From Atherinomorus stipes (lineage: Eukaryota > Chordata > Actinopteri > Atheriniformes > Atherinidae), in assembly GCA_023101725.1 (NCBI GenBank), contig JALJCO010001190.1:32231-96230 (forward strand): a stretch of 64,000 nucleotides of DNA, read 5' to 3'. Positions 47,940-59,700 of this stretch are shown in pieces. Numbering within the stretch: position 1 is the first letter of the stretch; every line of letters begins with the position of its first letter. The position numbers and the translations under genes were made by a program. The notes beneath the pieces were generated by a model. That model searched no databases, was not told where the DNA came from, and worked only from the letters and a program-made list of their open reading frames with translations.

Positions 47940-49115
47940 GCCAGTTTTCATCTGCTGAAGCCCCACTCAGTTGTGGGGTCCCTCAAGGCTCAATCCTGGG
48001 TCCAATTCTTTTTTTTCCTTGTACTTGCTTCACTGGGCTCTATTTTTAGGAAGTGTGGTATTTTCTTTCATTGTTTTGCAGATGACTTGCAAATATATTT
48101 ATCCCTACAGTCATCATCTACCGGATCCATTAACACACTGTTGAACTGTATTGTGGAAGTGAATTCTTGGTTGGGGCAAAACTTCCTTCTTTTGAATAAA
48201 GATAAAACAGACTTTATTGTCTTTGGTTAGCCAGACATGTTAGGTGGCCATGTCAGTGTGTGTCAGTGTGATTGGCCAATTATCCCAGTGTAAACAGTAT
48301 GTGAGGAATCTTGGTGTGATTTTCGATTCTGGTTTTAGATTTGACAAACAAATTAGTTCTGTGGTCAAATCTAGTTTCCTTCATGTACGGCTTCTGGTAA
48401 AGTGAAGTCATATTTACCCTATAAAGACCTGGAAAGGGCTTTTCACGCTTTTATCACGTGTCGCCTTGATTATTGTAACTCCCTTTATTTTGGGATGTTT
48501 GCTCTGTTGTTTACTGTTCAGAACCCAGCAGCTCGTCTTTTTGCAGGAAGTAAACGACGTGAGCACATTACTCCAGTGCTGGCTTCTCTTCACTGGCTGC
48601 CTGTTAAATTAGGATCCAGTTCAAGATTTTATTGCTTGTTTTTCAAAGTCTAAACAGCACGGCACCACCGTCTCTTTCTGAAATTTTGAAGCTCCATACT
48701 CCTGTCAGATCCCTGAGGTCAACTAACCAGTTACTCCTGACGGTTCCTAGAACCAGACTAAAGGGCAGAGGTGACAGAGCTTTTTCTGTTGCTGCACCAG
48801 TTCTTTGGAACAGTCTGCCTTTTAATATTAGATGTGCACAGAGTATTGTTCATTTTAAATCTTTACTAAAAGTACATCTTTTCTCCCTGGCCTTCCCTCT
48901 GCCTTGAGCGTCTCCTTTTGGCTTTGATGTGTTTTTTTGTTATTTTATGTATTTATTTTTCTCCTGTGGTTTCATGTGTATGTGTGCACTGTTTTATTTA
49001 TTCTGCGATCTCTTATTTTATTGTTGATGTTTTGATTGCATTATTTCTACAGCACTTTGGTCAACTGAGGTTGTTTTTAAATGTGCTTTATAAATAAATC
49101 TAACTTGACTTAACT
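47940..49115 (+). mobile_element. L2-like LINE, 3' part
   Basis: Starts inside RT motif B (CGVPQGSILGPILF near 47978), motif C FADDLQIYLS near 48075, LLNKDKTDFIVFG to 48230, then shifted frames with FHAFITCRLDYCNSLYFG, AARLFAGSKRREHITPVLAS, LHWLPVK and, to 48907, GRGDRAFSVAAPVLWNSLP. The 3' end is the characteristic ATGTGCTTTATAAATAAA followed by short TTGACT-type repeats. It is 5' truncated and carries a few frameshifts, but is less decayed than the other LINEs here. Confidence 0.92.
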
Positions 49116-49352
49116 AGACTGGTCTCAGATATTTGTGTAGTTGTTTGACGTCACCAGTGTCCTACTCTAAACTGTACTTCTGCTGTTGCAACAGTGCAAT
49201 TTCCCCACTGAGACTAATGAAGGTCAGTGAAAGGAGTAACATGTTTGTATATTTTCTGATGATCCAGAGTTTTTACTGAGGACCTTGGTATAAACCTCCC
49301 TGCAGAAAGTCTGGTGTGAATAACTCAAAAATGTCCATCATGTCTTCTTTCA

Positions 49353-49530
49353 AGTAGTTTCGTATTCTTTGTTCAGACATCAAACAGTGAAAAATATAAG
49401 GCTTTATTTACCTTCTTATTTATTTATCTAACTTCTGATGAAGGCTACAGCTGATCAACGAAAGTGTCAAGGTAAATAAAACCTTATATTTTTCTCTGTT
49501 TGATGTCTGAACAAAGAATACAAAACTACT
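49353..49530. mobile_element. Foldback element, 62 bp arms, 95% matched
   Basis: Arms 49353-49414 and 49469-49530 are inverted copies with three differences; 54 bp spacer. Lies 436 bp from the sez6 CUB1 exon, in its downstream intron. The minus-strand transcript could fold here. Confidence 0.93.
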
Positions 49531-49965
49531 GTCTGGAGTGAATGTTCCAGAAATTTTCCCTCTCATAAACTGGTATATTATAATAACTTGTAGGAACTGC
49601 TTATTAATCATATTTAATGGAGGAGAACTAGAATGATCCCAGGTTTCTTTTTAGCATTCCAGCCAGGCAGAGTAAAAGTCAAAGGTCTGTAAAGCCATGT
49701 GCTCTGTTAATGCATGACATATTCGCCACTGTTGTCCCTGATGTCTTATTAATTGCTCTCCTGTTTTTAGGGTTTTTACTATCTAACCTGCTTCTCTTCT
49801 TAAAACAGGTCTTTGCTGTAAATGAAACTGTCTCAACAGGACAACCTGGATAAATTAAGTTTAAATAAATTTAAAAATAATAAAAAAATAAGCCTCCATT
49901 AATTTTCAGAGTCCTGCATGTTGAGTTATGAAGAGATGGAAGTGCATTTAGTAATCCAGACCTAC

Positions 49966-50155
49966 CTTGGTATCTGAGCAGGATGGATCCAGTCTGAGAT
50001 CTCTGGCTGTAAACGTGGATGGAGATCCGGTTACTGTGACTTCGTACAACCAAACCCTTAATCAGAATGGACTCGTTGGCCAGCATTTTGTTCTCTCCAT
50101 GGCCCACATCTTCGAAAACCACCTTCTCACCCTCGGATAGGTTCACATTCAACAC
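49966..50155 (-). CDS. sez6: sez6 exon: second half of CUB domain 1
   Basis: Coding exon of 190 bp. The acceptor TTTCTCAG precedes a codon-aligned start (VLNVNLSEGEKVVF) and the end is CAAG/GTAGGT, one base into a codon. The run LANESILIKGLVVRS and the ending ILLRYQ correspond to the part of SEZ6 CUB1 that begins at NISLREGE in the human protein. It has no cysteine, as in the family, and two sequons (NLS, NES). It is the most 5' sez6 exon I can find; the first half of CUB1, the Thr-rich region and the signal peptide are not visible up to 64000. Divergence is higher here than in CUB2, as expected for this domain. Confidence 0.85.
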
Positions 50156-51532
50156 CTGAGAAACAGAGTGGAAATTAGACCATCAACAAAGATCCAGATC
50201 CTGGAACTGAAGGCTTTCTGACCCAGGATGAAAGACATTGGCCCCAGTTACATGATGTTTTTTAATTCGGAATTAATTATTCCTGAACTGACCTGAACTC
50301 AAAGGAGAGCAGAAACCAGAGAACTGACTGAGGAAACAGAAATCTGACAGAAAATTAACTCAGACCAACAGAAATAGTTTATCTGTTGTGACATTGTGCA
50401 AACCTTTAGGAGACTTCTGTTTTCTAGTCGACACCATCAACATTTGGTGAGTCTAAAACTCCTCCTTTAGCGGGAAAACAAGCCTGCTTGAATAATACAT
50501 TTAATAATGTGAGCACTGCCATAAAGTAGTGGTGTTGACATGATGAGAACAGAAAGCTCAGAGCCTCCTCTGCCCGCTGCTGTGCTGCAAATGTTAATAA
50601 CATGTAAATTCCTCTGCATTATTTAAGATGCAGCCAGTTCATGTTACTGCACATTATTCTGCTTGATGTCAGAAATGTTGGATTATTTGTATGATGAAGG
50701 AGTTCAAACCGTCCATACTGGAGGACAAACACAGAACCAGACCAGCTGCCAGCACACAGGGCGGATTACAGCTTACTGGATTCAGCCCCACACTGAGGAA
50801 ACACAGCTTTGTTCCCTCCTTACAAAGACACAGACACTTACTGACTTTTCTTTTTTTTCCGGTTGTTTCTGTGAATCACTGAGTGGCAAAATTCTGTAGA
50901 TAAAGTCTGATGGATTACTCCATATAAACTTTGACTCAAAACCTCCTCCTGATGGTAAAAATGTTGCATCTTTTAACACTAAATCAACAACTGTATTTTA
51001 ATGCAATGGGTCATAATTGTAATAATACAGAGTTACTTCCATTATGACTTAATATAATTATTTTCTTAATTAACTGTTCTAGTAAGTGGAAATTTATGAA
51101 ACTGTAATTGATATCAATTTGACAAACAAAGAGGCAAACACAGAAGTTGAAGTTTAGTCTATCTAATGAGTTGTCTTTTTTCTCTTTGTCTGCTTCATAG
51201 TTTACCTTTCTGATCCACCAGGCCAGACCGGGCCCATCCAGAGTGGAGTAAAACTGCTCCAGTTGGTTAAAATTGGTTTAGAAAACTGAAGGATGTGACT
51301 TTTCTGCTGAGCTGTGCTCACATTTAGAGCCGATGGCGCCAGGCTTTAGCTTTGATTGCACCTGGGCAAATCCAAGACTTGTGGTGACATCAGTGTTTAC
51401 ATGTGAGAGTTGACATTAACACTGTTTTTCATTAGTGTGTGAAGCCATGAGGAACCAACCAACTAGAGAAACCACGGCTGAAATGAGAGAGAAACGTCCT
51501 GTTGACATGATTATGGATGGATGTGCACCAAC
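50156..51532. other. Intron upstream of the CUB1 exon
   Basis: No further sez6 exon and no element ends recognised. The first half of CUB1 was sought here on the minus strand and not found. Confidence 0.45.
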
Positions 51533-53086
51533 GTAAAGGTTGGATATGGAATACGGAGAGAACAGCGACATCACGTGTGTCTAGGTTGTCGTTGCAACAG
51601 CAGACAAACAACTCCAGCCGCTGGGTCGCCAGGCTCGCTGCCAACAGTGACCAACAGTCTGCAGCATGTCCAACAAGTAACGCAGAGGAGTTTATAACTG
51701 ACAGCTAACGTTAGCCATGTTAGCAAGCAAGTTGGCTTACCGATCCAGGAAAAAAGTTGCCATGTTTTTTATGCTGTGGAAAATGTTTGAGGAGTGACCT
51801 GATAAGAGAAAAAAACAAGTAAAGGTGAAGACTACACTAAATGGAATCACATAGAGACGAATAACAATATTGCCGGGGCTCAGAAGCAGCTGCTTGACTT
51901 GCCGACTCCACCAGTTTTCCCAGTGTCAGTCTAGCTGTGCCAAACATACTGTTGCCACAAAGATATCATATTTGTCAACCTGCACTGGTGGCCTGTATTG
52001 GCTTGTAGGTGTAAACATAACGCCATAGGGGATTATCACGCTTCGTGTTCCGGTTTCAGGAACTAGTCAAATCTGTGCATTTCCTTTTCCGGGCCAGTTC
52101 AACAGTAGCTGAATCCAATGTCACTGCTCTGTTCTACTTTGTAAATTCAATAAACAACACCAAGGCTATTTAACTTTTCATGGATTCCCAAATGAAGTGA
52201 TACTAAGGAATTAGTGGATCAAAGTGATTCTCCAGAATGAAGGGCCGAACTTTATCATAAAACAAGGTAGCACGTTTGTTTGTAGCCAGCTGGCGTAAGC
52301 AGGCTAGTGTTAGCAGGCTAGTGCCTACCTGATGTGCATCTGAAAACACACAAGTATCTGAAAATTGTGTCTGCACCCTCCTGTTTCCAGTAGAATCAAC
52401 TGGGGACTGCCAAGAGGGGAGACCACTTATAAAAGTCTCTGAACTTTAAAATAAAGTTGTTGGGCGCGTCAGCTAATGCTAGCCTGCTAACGCCAGCTGT
52501 AGTGTCGTCTCTACGGCTACAAACAAACAAACATGATATCTTGTTTTATTATAAAGTTCGGAGACTTTTATAAGCAGTCTCCCCTCTTGGCAGTCCACAC
52601 TTGTCCCACTGGAAACCGTAGGCTGCAGACCCGATTTTCTGATGCTTGTGTGTTTTCAGACACACAGATGTCAGCTAACACTAGACTACTAACGCCAGCT
52701 ACTGTAGTCTGCATCATTGAAGTGCCGGCTACAAACAAACATGCTACCTTGTTTGATTATAAAGTTCGGCCCTTCATTCTGGCGAATCTCTTTGATCCAC
52801 TTCTTCCTTAGTATCACTTTAATCAGGAATCTATGAAAGCTTAAGTAGGGTTGGTGTTGTTTATTGGATTTACAAAGTGGAACAGAGCAGTGACATTGGA
52901 TTCAGCTACTGTTGAACTGGTCCAGAAGTGGAAATGCACAGATTTTTATTTTCAGGCTAAATATAATTTTTTAAGGAAATGCTGTACTTTCACTCTGCAC
53001 CCCTCAAAACGCCTCGTGGAGGTATTATCATTATTATTTTTTTAAATATGGCTTTTAATAAAAAATGTTCCATATTCAACCTTTAA
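51533..53086. mobile_element. TIR element, family M1 copy 2, interrupted
   Basis: Left GTAAAGGTTGGATATGG, right CCATATTCAACCTTTAA. Follows copy 1 (3567-4229) to GGCTTGTAGGTGTAAACATA at 52020, then is interrupted by the 0.9 kb palindrome and resumes at about 53015 with CGTGGAGGTATTAT and the TAAATATGGCTTTTAATAAA end. A block at 51785-51845 is inverted relative to copy 1. Confidence 0.8.
52070..52945. mobile_element. Large foldback element nested in M1 copy 2
   Basis: 876 bp imperfect palindrome, centre near 52508, arms about 430 bp. Examples of paired blocks: AAATCTGTGCATTTCC (52070) with GGAAATGCACAGATTT (52930); CAGTTCAACAGTAGCTGAAT with ATTCAGCTACTGTTGAACTG; GAAGGGCCGAACTTTAT with ATAAAGTTCGGCCCTTC; CTGCCAAGAGGGGAGAC with GTCTCCCCTCTTGGCAG. 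No coding capacity seen. Confidence 0.92.
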
Positions 53087-54296
53087 GATTTATGTCCATA
53101 TGGACTTAAATACAAACTAAGGCTGTTAGGCCATTTTTCATCTTTATTGATCTGAGGATATCATGAATCCCATCATAAGATGCGTCTGATCCAAGAGATT
53201 ATTATTCACTAATATTTATGAGGTGATAAACACTTTTCTTCAGTGGTTTAGATCTGGTTTAATAGCACATCTAAATGCTTAATTGAAAAAAGTTTTAGAA
53301 TCAAAGCAATAGGAACTTGAAGTGTACTTGGATCCGTCAGAGTTGGGTCTATGAGGCAGGAAGCCTGAAATCAGTATCTCAAGCTAAATTCAAGGGTTTG
53401 GAAATGGTGTAAGAGTCTCACACTGCCATGTTTTATGATTCCTGAGTTGATAAGAGGCAGATTTGTGGTTCATCCTAAGCTGGTGTCAGACCTTCTGAAG
53501 GGCAATAATTTAGCATCAGCCAAGTCTCCGTTTCTGTTTAAAATCCAACTGTAACATTTGTTGATACATAATTATTCCAAATCCTATTTTTCTTATGGCA
53601 TTTGTGTTTGTCCCTCCTTTGTTGGGGACCTTACACCTGAGTCCGTTGCATTAATTACTTTTTCAATGTAATGTGCCCAACAATGGTTATTGGTTAATAA
53701 TCGCAGTTTACATTTACTTTCAATTAGCTAGTAAATATATGGGTAAAATGTAGAGGTTAATTTCATAATGGGGACATATAAAGTAGTTATTATAACTATC
53801 ATTATTAAATCAACAACTGAACACAGAATCACAAAAAAAAAGAAATCAAATAAAATCTGAACATTATTCACTTTAAAGTTATAGACATTCTTATTTTTAC
53901 AGATTCTGCTACTGTTCAGTCTTTTAATATTTACAGTACAGTCCTCCAATTATTCATACCTTCCGAATAAAGAAGGAAGAAAATTAGCTGTCAGTGAAAT
54001 AAGTTGAAATTGAACAAAGTAATAATAAATAAAAATTCTATGAAAATCATGACATTGATTTTGAATGGTGGTTCGAAAGAAACAAAACAAAAACAAAAAA
54101 TAAAACAAGTAAACAAGCATGATGGGACACCGAAGCTAAAATTTTGTTGAGCAACACTTTGAGGCAATCACTGCAATCAGGTGTCACTACAAATCAGGTG
54201 TGTCCTCTGTGACAAATTGTGTGTGAATGAACAACTAGAGCCTGTTCTTGGCCCAACTCATCTTCATCTGGTGGTTTCAAAGAAAAGACCAAAGCC
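53087..54296. other. Intron stretch without recognised gene
   Basis: Very AT-rich; short A-rich runs at 53828 and 54083. Nothing else seen. Confidence 0.45.
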
Positions 54297-54841
54297 GCGT
54301 TCAGACTTGCATTGCAGAACATGAGCGGTAAAGACCATCTACTCATTAAATGGTAATGGTAGGATGTTTGCGCTTTTCAGTCATCTAACCGCTCAAGCGC
54401 TCTTCACCCACCCAGTCACACACACATTCATACCCCGATAGGAATGGGAGGCACTTGGGGTTAGTGTCTTGCCAGGACACTGGAGGTGGGGAGCCTGGAG
54501 CCCCACCTGGAGCGCTGTTCTTCCACCTGAGCTACAGCCGCCCTGGACTTGTCTTTTCAAACATGCCGCTTCCTTGCGGACTTATCGCATACCGGGCACT
54601 TTCAGACATCAGGAAATGTTGCAGAAAAGTCAGCACAGCTCCGCTCTCCCTTCAACTCTGTCCGGAACATTTCCTTGTGCATTCAGCCAAAACGACGTGC
54701 CGCCACATTTCCACATTTCACATGGAGACCAGCCGCTACATGTCCGCTGCATCTCCGAGGTAAAAGACCAGAACGCGTCTGAATGCAAACGTTATAAAGG
54801 ACAGAGTCCGCAATATTACCGCTTTCCAGTGCAAGTCTGAT
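54297..54841. mobile_element. TIR element, family M9, with SINE-like insert
   Basis: Left TTCAGACTTGCATTGCAGAA and right inverse of TTCCAGTGCAAGTCTGA form short inverted ends. Inside, 54335-54545 carries a common fish repeat (AAATGGTAATGG, CGCTTTTCAG, CACACACACATTCATACC, GGGAGGCACTTGGGGTTAGT, CACCTGAGCTACAGCCGCCC). Open frames of 77-123 codons here are not recognised. Confidence 0.5.
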
Positions 54842-56862
54842 AGGGGCTCAAGAGTGTGGTCCTGACAGAAGGGTCTGTTACGCACGTTCCTGCTCTGGAG
54901 TCTACACAGCAGGAAGCTGACACCAGGATCATACTCCACACCCTCTACAGTGTGCAGAATGAAGAAGTTGACAGAGTTGTCATATGCAAATGACACTGAT
55001 GTCATTGCCATCTGCCTGCACTATGGTGCAACACAGCAGAGCTGTTGGTAAGAACAGCCCAGAATGCATACTTGCTTATTCATTAAAATGGTTGTGATAA
55101 TGGGACCTTCACAGTGTTTTGCAATGCCCTTTGCTCACAGTCTGAGTGACATCAATACACTTAGTTGCCCACAATTCACTGGAAAGAAGGTGTGGTTTAA
55201 GATCAGCATGATTCTGGACATACCTCCACTTTAAATATTTGGTGAAAACCCAACAAATGCCATAACAGATGGCGTCTTTATGCCTGCCGCACAAGAGCCC
55301 TCTCTGCTGTGCTAAAAGTCATTCGAGGCCATTTGGGCAGCAGATAGCTCGCCGTTGCGCCTAATTTTCAGCATTTTTCTTCCTCAAGAGGCCTTGAGGT
55401 GAAAATCAAACATGTTTGATATTTTTTACCTCGTGCGGCAAAAAACTCATCATTTGCGCTTAACTTGAATTATCTGCTGAGGGCAGAGGTTCTAGTGACT
55501 AATCAGAACGTGTCCGCCAATCACATAGATATCAGCGCTGCCTGCAGACATCACAGATGTGGAATTGGAAAACTTTATTCAAAAAAAAGGAAAAGAAACT
55601 TAAACCATGTTATGTGTGCCATGTCAGTCGTGAGAACAAATGTGGTAGTTTAAAACACAAATTTTCAATATAGTTGAAAAATACACCTGAAAGAAGATCA
55701 CCAGAAACCCGTTGTGACCATTATCAGCTATAATAAAGCCGGGGTGTCTGCAAAAACCACAATGGATTGCGATGTGACATCCCATTCCCCAACTCCAATG
55801 TCCGCAACCAAGACATACTAGCATGTAGGATGACAGGCAGGAGAGTTGTGTTGTGATCAGATGCAGAATAACTATGTAAAATCTAATTAGCCCAGGACGC
55901 CAGGATCTGATGCAGCTCCATGTTTTACTCCGATGAAAGCAGAAGTTGTCCAGCATTAACCAACAGATGAACCAGTTTTCTCCTTCATTGGTTGTCTCAT
56001 CTTCTCCTTCAGTAATTCTTGATGCAGCGCCGCCTCTGGTGAGGAGTGAGATATATTCTTGAAAAGGTCTGATTCTTTGAGTAGTGCAGCATGAACACAA
56101 AGCCATCTGAACCAAATCGTACCGAGTCTAGAGGACTATCCTGGTTTGAACGCGATGGTGACATCTTGGTGATGAATTGAATCCTTGGCAGATCAAATTT
56201 GTTCTGATGTTAACTGGTTTTACAATGAAGAAGCATGATTCATGGTTCCCATGTTGGTGCCACAGGGACTTACTCCACCCAAAGTCCTCAGGATTATTAC
56301 ATATTTATAGAATGAATAAAACTGTCATTTAAAAGAAATCCTCTCATGCAGCCTCATGGCCTGTTCTCTGAGATGCAAAGAGAAAAGCCTTCCTGACATC
56401 CATTTACTTTATGAAAGCAACAAATGACAGCTGAATAATTCAACTGACGCTGCCTCGTCGGAAATAAGCTGACAGCGTTAGAGGACGGCGCAAAGCAGAG
56501 ACTGATGGACCCCTGAGACATGGAGTTGACGAATGGATCAAAGCCTTAAAGAGAGAGGAGGGAGGGAGGGAGGGGGGGGCACAGCAACGTAGGGAACATG
56601 TGGACATGTGTAACGTGGAATCATGTTAGAGTCTAATATCTGTAATATATGTGGAGCTCTGAAACTCGGCTGATCGTCGGCTTCTGTTTCATGCAAACAA
56701 AGGAGCTTGAGAAAGACAAGAGGAAAGAAAGACGGACAGAAAAGACTAAACTTGTCCTTTTCCATCTTTCATACTGCAGAATCAGCTTCTTTCAGCCAAA
56801 ATGCTGTTTTTTTCTTTTTAAAGATGTTCTGCTGCATGCTATATTCCATGTTGTCCTATAAA
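54842..56862. other. Intron stretch; G-rich run near 56550
   Basis: No exon or element recognised. GAGAGAGGAGGGAGGGAGGG at about 56549 is a short purine-rich run. A 163-codon minus-strand frame at 55624-56115 has no family resemblance. Confidence 0.4.
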
Positions 56863-56914
56863 AACTGTGTGTGTGTGTGTGGGGGTGTGTGCGTGTGTGT
56901 GTGTGTGTGTGTGC
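56863..56914. repeat. TG microsatellite, interrupted
   Basis: TG units broken by GGGG and GC near 56881-56891. Confidence 0.95.
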
Positions 56915-57039
56915 TAATTAACAACAGTAATTAAGGGGGAGGTGAGGAAGTGATGGAGTCGAGGGAACATCTGTTCCTGCAGAGCTGAGTCTCAGTGGAC
57001 AGAAACCAGACAGACGAGGACGTCCACAAGTCTGTTAGT

Positions 57040-57335
57040 GAAGACCAGCTGTCCTCCTGTCCTCCTATCATCCTGACCCTCTGTCCTCCTGTGTCTCCCC
57101 CCTTTTTCCTCCTGTCCTCTCCTTTTTTCCTTTTGTGCACCTGTTCTTTTCTTATCCTGTCTTCCTGCCCTTCTTTTCTTTCTGTCCTTTTGTCCTCCTG
57201 TCTGTCTTTCATTTTGTCCATTTGTACTTCTCTCCTCCTGTTCCTCTGTCCTCCTGTTATTTGTATCTGACCTTCTGTCTCCCTGTTATTCTGTCCTCTT
57301 GTCCTTCTGTCCTCTTGTCCTTCTGTCCTCCTGAT
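57040..57335. repeat. TGTCCTCC-type pyrimidine-rich minisatellite
   Basis: About 300 bp of degenerate tandem units around CTGTCCTCCTGT and CTTGTCCTTCTGTC, 8-20 bp long, pyrimidine-rich on the plus strand. Open frames across it reflect the repeat. Confidence 0.85.
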
Positions 57336-57761
57336 TCAAAGTGGGTCATAAATAGATGCAGAGCTTGACGTCAAGCTGTTTGATGGGAACCAGGTGTGCT
57401 GCAGCAGGGAAACTTCTACAACCACCTGCTCCAGAGGTCTGGAGATAGTGATCCCGAGTTGTACCAACAATCTGACCTCTATTCAGTCATAACTTGTGCC
57501 CAATGATGGGAATAACGAGAAACAGCCACATACGTGATGATAACTGTCTGAGGAAGAGTGAAATTTCTCGGAAGATTTGAAGTCAATGTGGCACATTTAT
57601 CAAACGATCATACAACGTTATTCTGTACGTGCAAACCATTTCCATGCAAGACTTTGCATTTATCAGTTTGGAGGTGAGCGTAGGACGCGATCCTGCTGAC
57701 AGTCTCGCCTGGGCCCGAGACAAGATGAGAGAAGATGGGCCCCCCCACGCCCAGATCTTAT

Positions 57762-57812
57762 CTTTCCTTTCCTTTCCTTTCCTTTCCTTTCCTTTCCTTT
57801 CCTTTCCTTATC
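57762..57812. repeat. TTTCC pentanucleotide repeat
   Basis: About ten TTTCC units in perfect tandem. Confidence 0.95.
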
Positions 57813-58234
57813 TCTCTCTCCAGTGACAAAGTTGCAATGCTGCAATTGTAACTATTAAAACAAACACAAAGGCGAGAAATACTGTATATGCAATAAAAAA
57901 ATGTAGCAATCCCAAATTGGAAAACATGGCTTGCTGATTGAATAATTTGTCTTTAGTTGAATTTCTGTTCATATTTAAAACTGCAACACTGCAACTTTCT
58001 GGAGGGACTGTATGATAGTTAACATTAACAAACTGCACATCAGCTTTAAGTCTATTCCTCATATATATGGAAATAAATGAATATTAACATTGCATGTGAG
58101 GCTGCTCTCAGGTTGTCTCATTCAGAACAGATTATTCTTTAAAGAAAAAGATAAAGAGGAAGACATTTTCAGATCCATTATTTAGCCACCTTTTCAACAA
58201 TACAGCTCAGCGTTTAACACAATCATGTCTCTAA

Positions 58235-58821
58235 GGGCGCATTCAGAAAGCATAGTCCGCGAGTCTCGGTCCAGTTGGGGGCGGGGGCTGGTCTTCCGGA
58301 CCGAGATCGTGTTCACGTTGTACTATTGCCAAATGAGCCAAACGGGCCAAGAATGAGAATCTCAGGTGGCGCTGCTCTCGGATTCACCGTAGGCGAGGAC
58401 AGGACGCACGTACAAGAAGGTTCTCACAACTTCTGTTTCCTCCACAAAGCGACATTATTTTTGTACGAGGAGCTGGATATAATTTCATCAGATCAGATAT
58501 CGATTAAAGCTTTTACTTCCTCATAACTCCACGTCTGACCACGAGCCATCTTTATAGGTACTGCAGTCCCACACGTGTGTTTGTTGTCGTAGCATTTACC
58601 CACGTTGTCCAATGTTTGACCCACAATGCCAAGGCAATTTGCAGTCCACTTCCTGTCTTTGGTTCACTTGAATCGAACCGAGACCTGCGTTTGCAGGCGG
58701 ACCGAGTCCGGTTGTTTGTTCCGGATCAGAGTCCGTTTGCGCATTCACAACTCCCCTAAAGGAAGCGGACTTTCCGAGCAAACGGACTCTGATTCGAATC
58801 AAAAGCTTTGTGAATGCGCCC
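58235..58821. mobile_element. TIR element, family M4 copy 2, intact, TAA duplication
   Basis: 587 bp with ends GGGCGCATTC and GAATGCGCCC, flanked by TAA at 58232-58234 and 58822-58824. A 3 bp TWA-type duplication is usual for PIF/Harbinger elements, so that superfamily is a reasonable inference. No transposase. A copy in the other orientation is at 26173-26744. Confidence 0.82.
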
Positions 58822-58825
58822 TAAG

Positions 58826-59700
58826 ACAAGTTACCAAGCAGCAGGATCTTGGACTGAGCCACTCCTTGTGTTCATGGATCCTGAGCTTCTTGACTGCCAA
58901 GCCACAGTTAGTGAGGATGGGGACACGCACCTCCACACAACCCATACTCAACATCGGAGCCCCCTAAGGTTGCATTTTAAGTCCTCTCCTGTACTCACTG
59001 TATACACATGACTGCACAGCCCCAAACAGCACCAACACCATTGTTAAATTTGCAGATGATACAGTGGTGGTGGGGTTGATCTCTAACAATGAGGGCCTAT
59101 TTAACAGAGGTAGAGGAGCGGGCTATCTGGTGTAAAAACAATAACCTGGACCTGAATATGTCCAAGACCAAGGAGATAGTCGTGGATATCAGGAAGGAGA
59201 AGAACAGTTACACACCCGTTAACATCAATGGGACTCCAGTGGAGCGAGTGAACAGCTACAAATACCTGGGAGTGAACATCATGGAGGATCTGTCCTGAAA
59301 GACACACACCTCAGCACTGGCTATGAAAGCCAGACTGAGGTTGTACCATCTAAGAAAGCTAAGGTAGTTCAAAGTCTCCCCAGTGTTGCACAGGACTGTT
59401 TACACTGCTACTGTGGAGTTGGTGCTCATGGGGAACATTACAGTGTGGCAGGGCAGCTTTACCAGGTAGCACCGCTGCCTGTCTTACAGGTTACCTATGT
59501 CAATCACTGCAGGTCAAGAGCAGCCTTATGAAGAACATTCACCATCCCCACAACAGAGTCTTTGCGTGGCTGCCCTCAGGCAGACGGTTGCGCTCCTTCC
59601 AAACCAGGACTGAAAGGCTGAAAAAGAGCTTTTTCCCACAGGCAGTGAGGCTCATGAATATGTCACAATTCTAAGGTCTTTAAGGCTTATGCACTTTGTG
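58826..59700 (+). mobile_element. LINE fragment with RT motif C to C-terminus
   Basis: Plus strand: LSPLLYSLYTHDCTAPN near 58983, motif C VKFADDTVVVGLISNN near 59045, CKNNNLDLNMSKTKEIVVDI, TPVERVNSYKYLGVNIMEDL to 59296, then in other frames the thumb region and RVFAWLPSGRRLRSFQTRTE near 59562. Motifs A and most of B are missing. Related in style to the LINE at 0.77-2.0 kb but clearly a different family (PVNINGTPVERVNS versus its PVYILEEEVEVVEN). Confidence 0.87.

Noticed and set aside
54736..55011. Minus-strand 91-codon frame considered as an upstream sez6 exon
   Set aside because: No CUB residues, no fitting acceptor and donor, and part of it lies in a TIR element.
55624..56115. Minus-strand frame of 163 codons
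   Set aside because: Cys/Ile-rich without domain or splice logic; no similarity I recognise.
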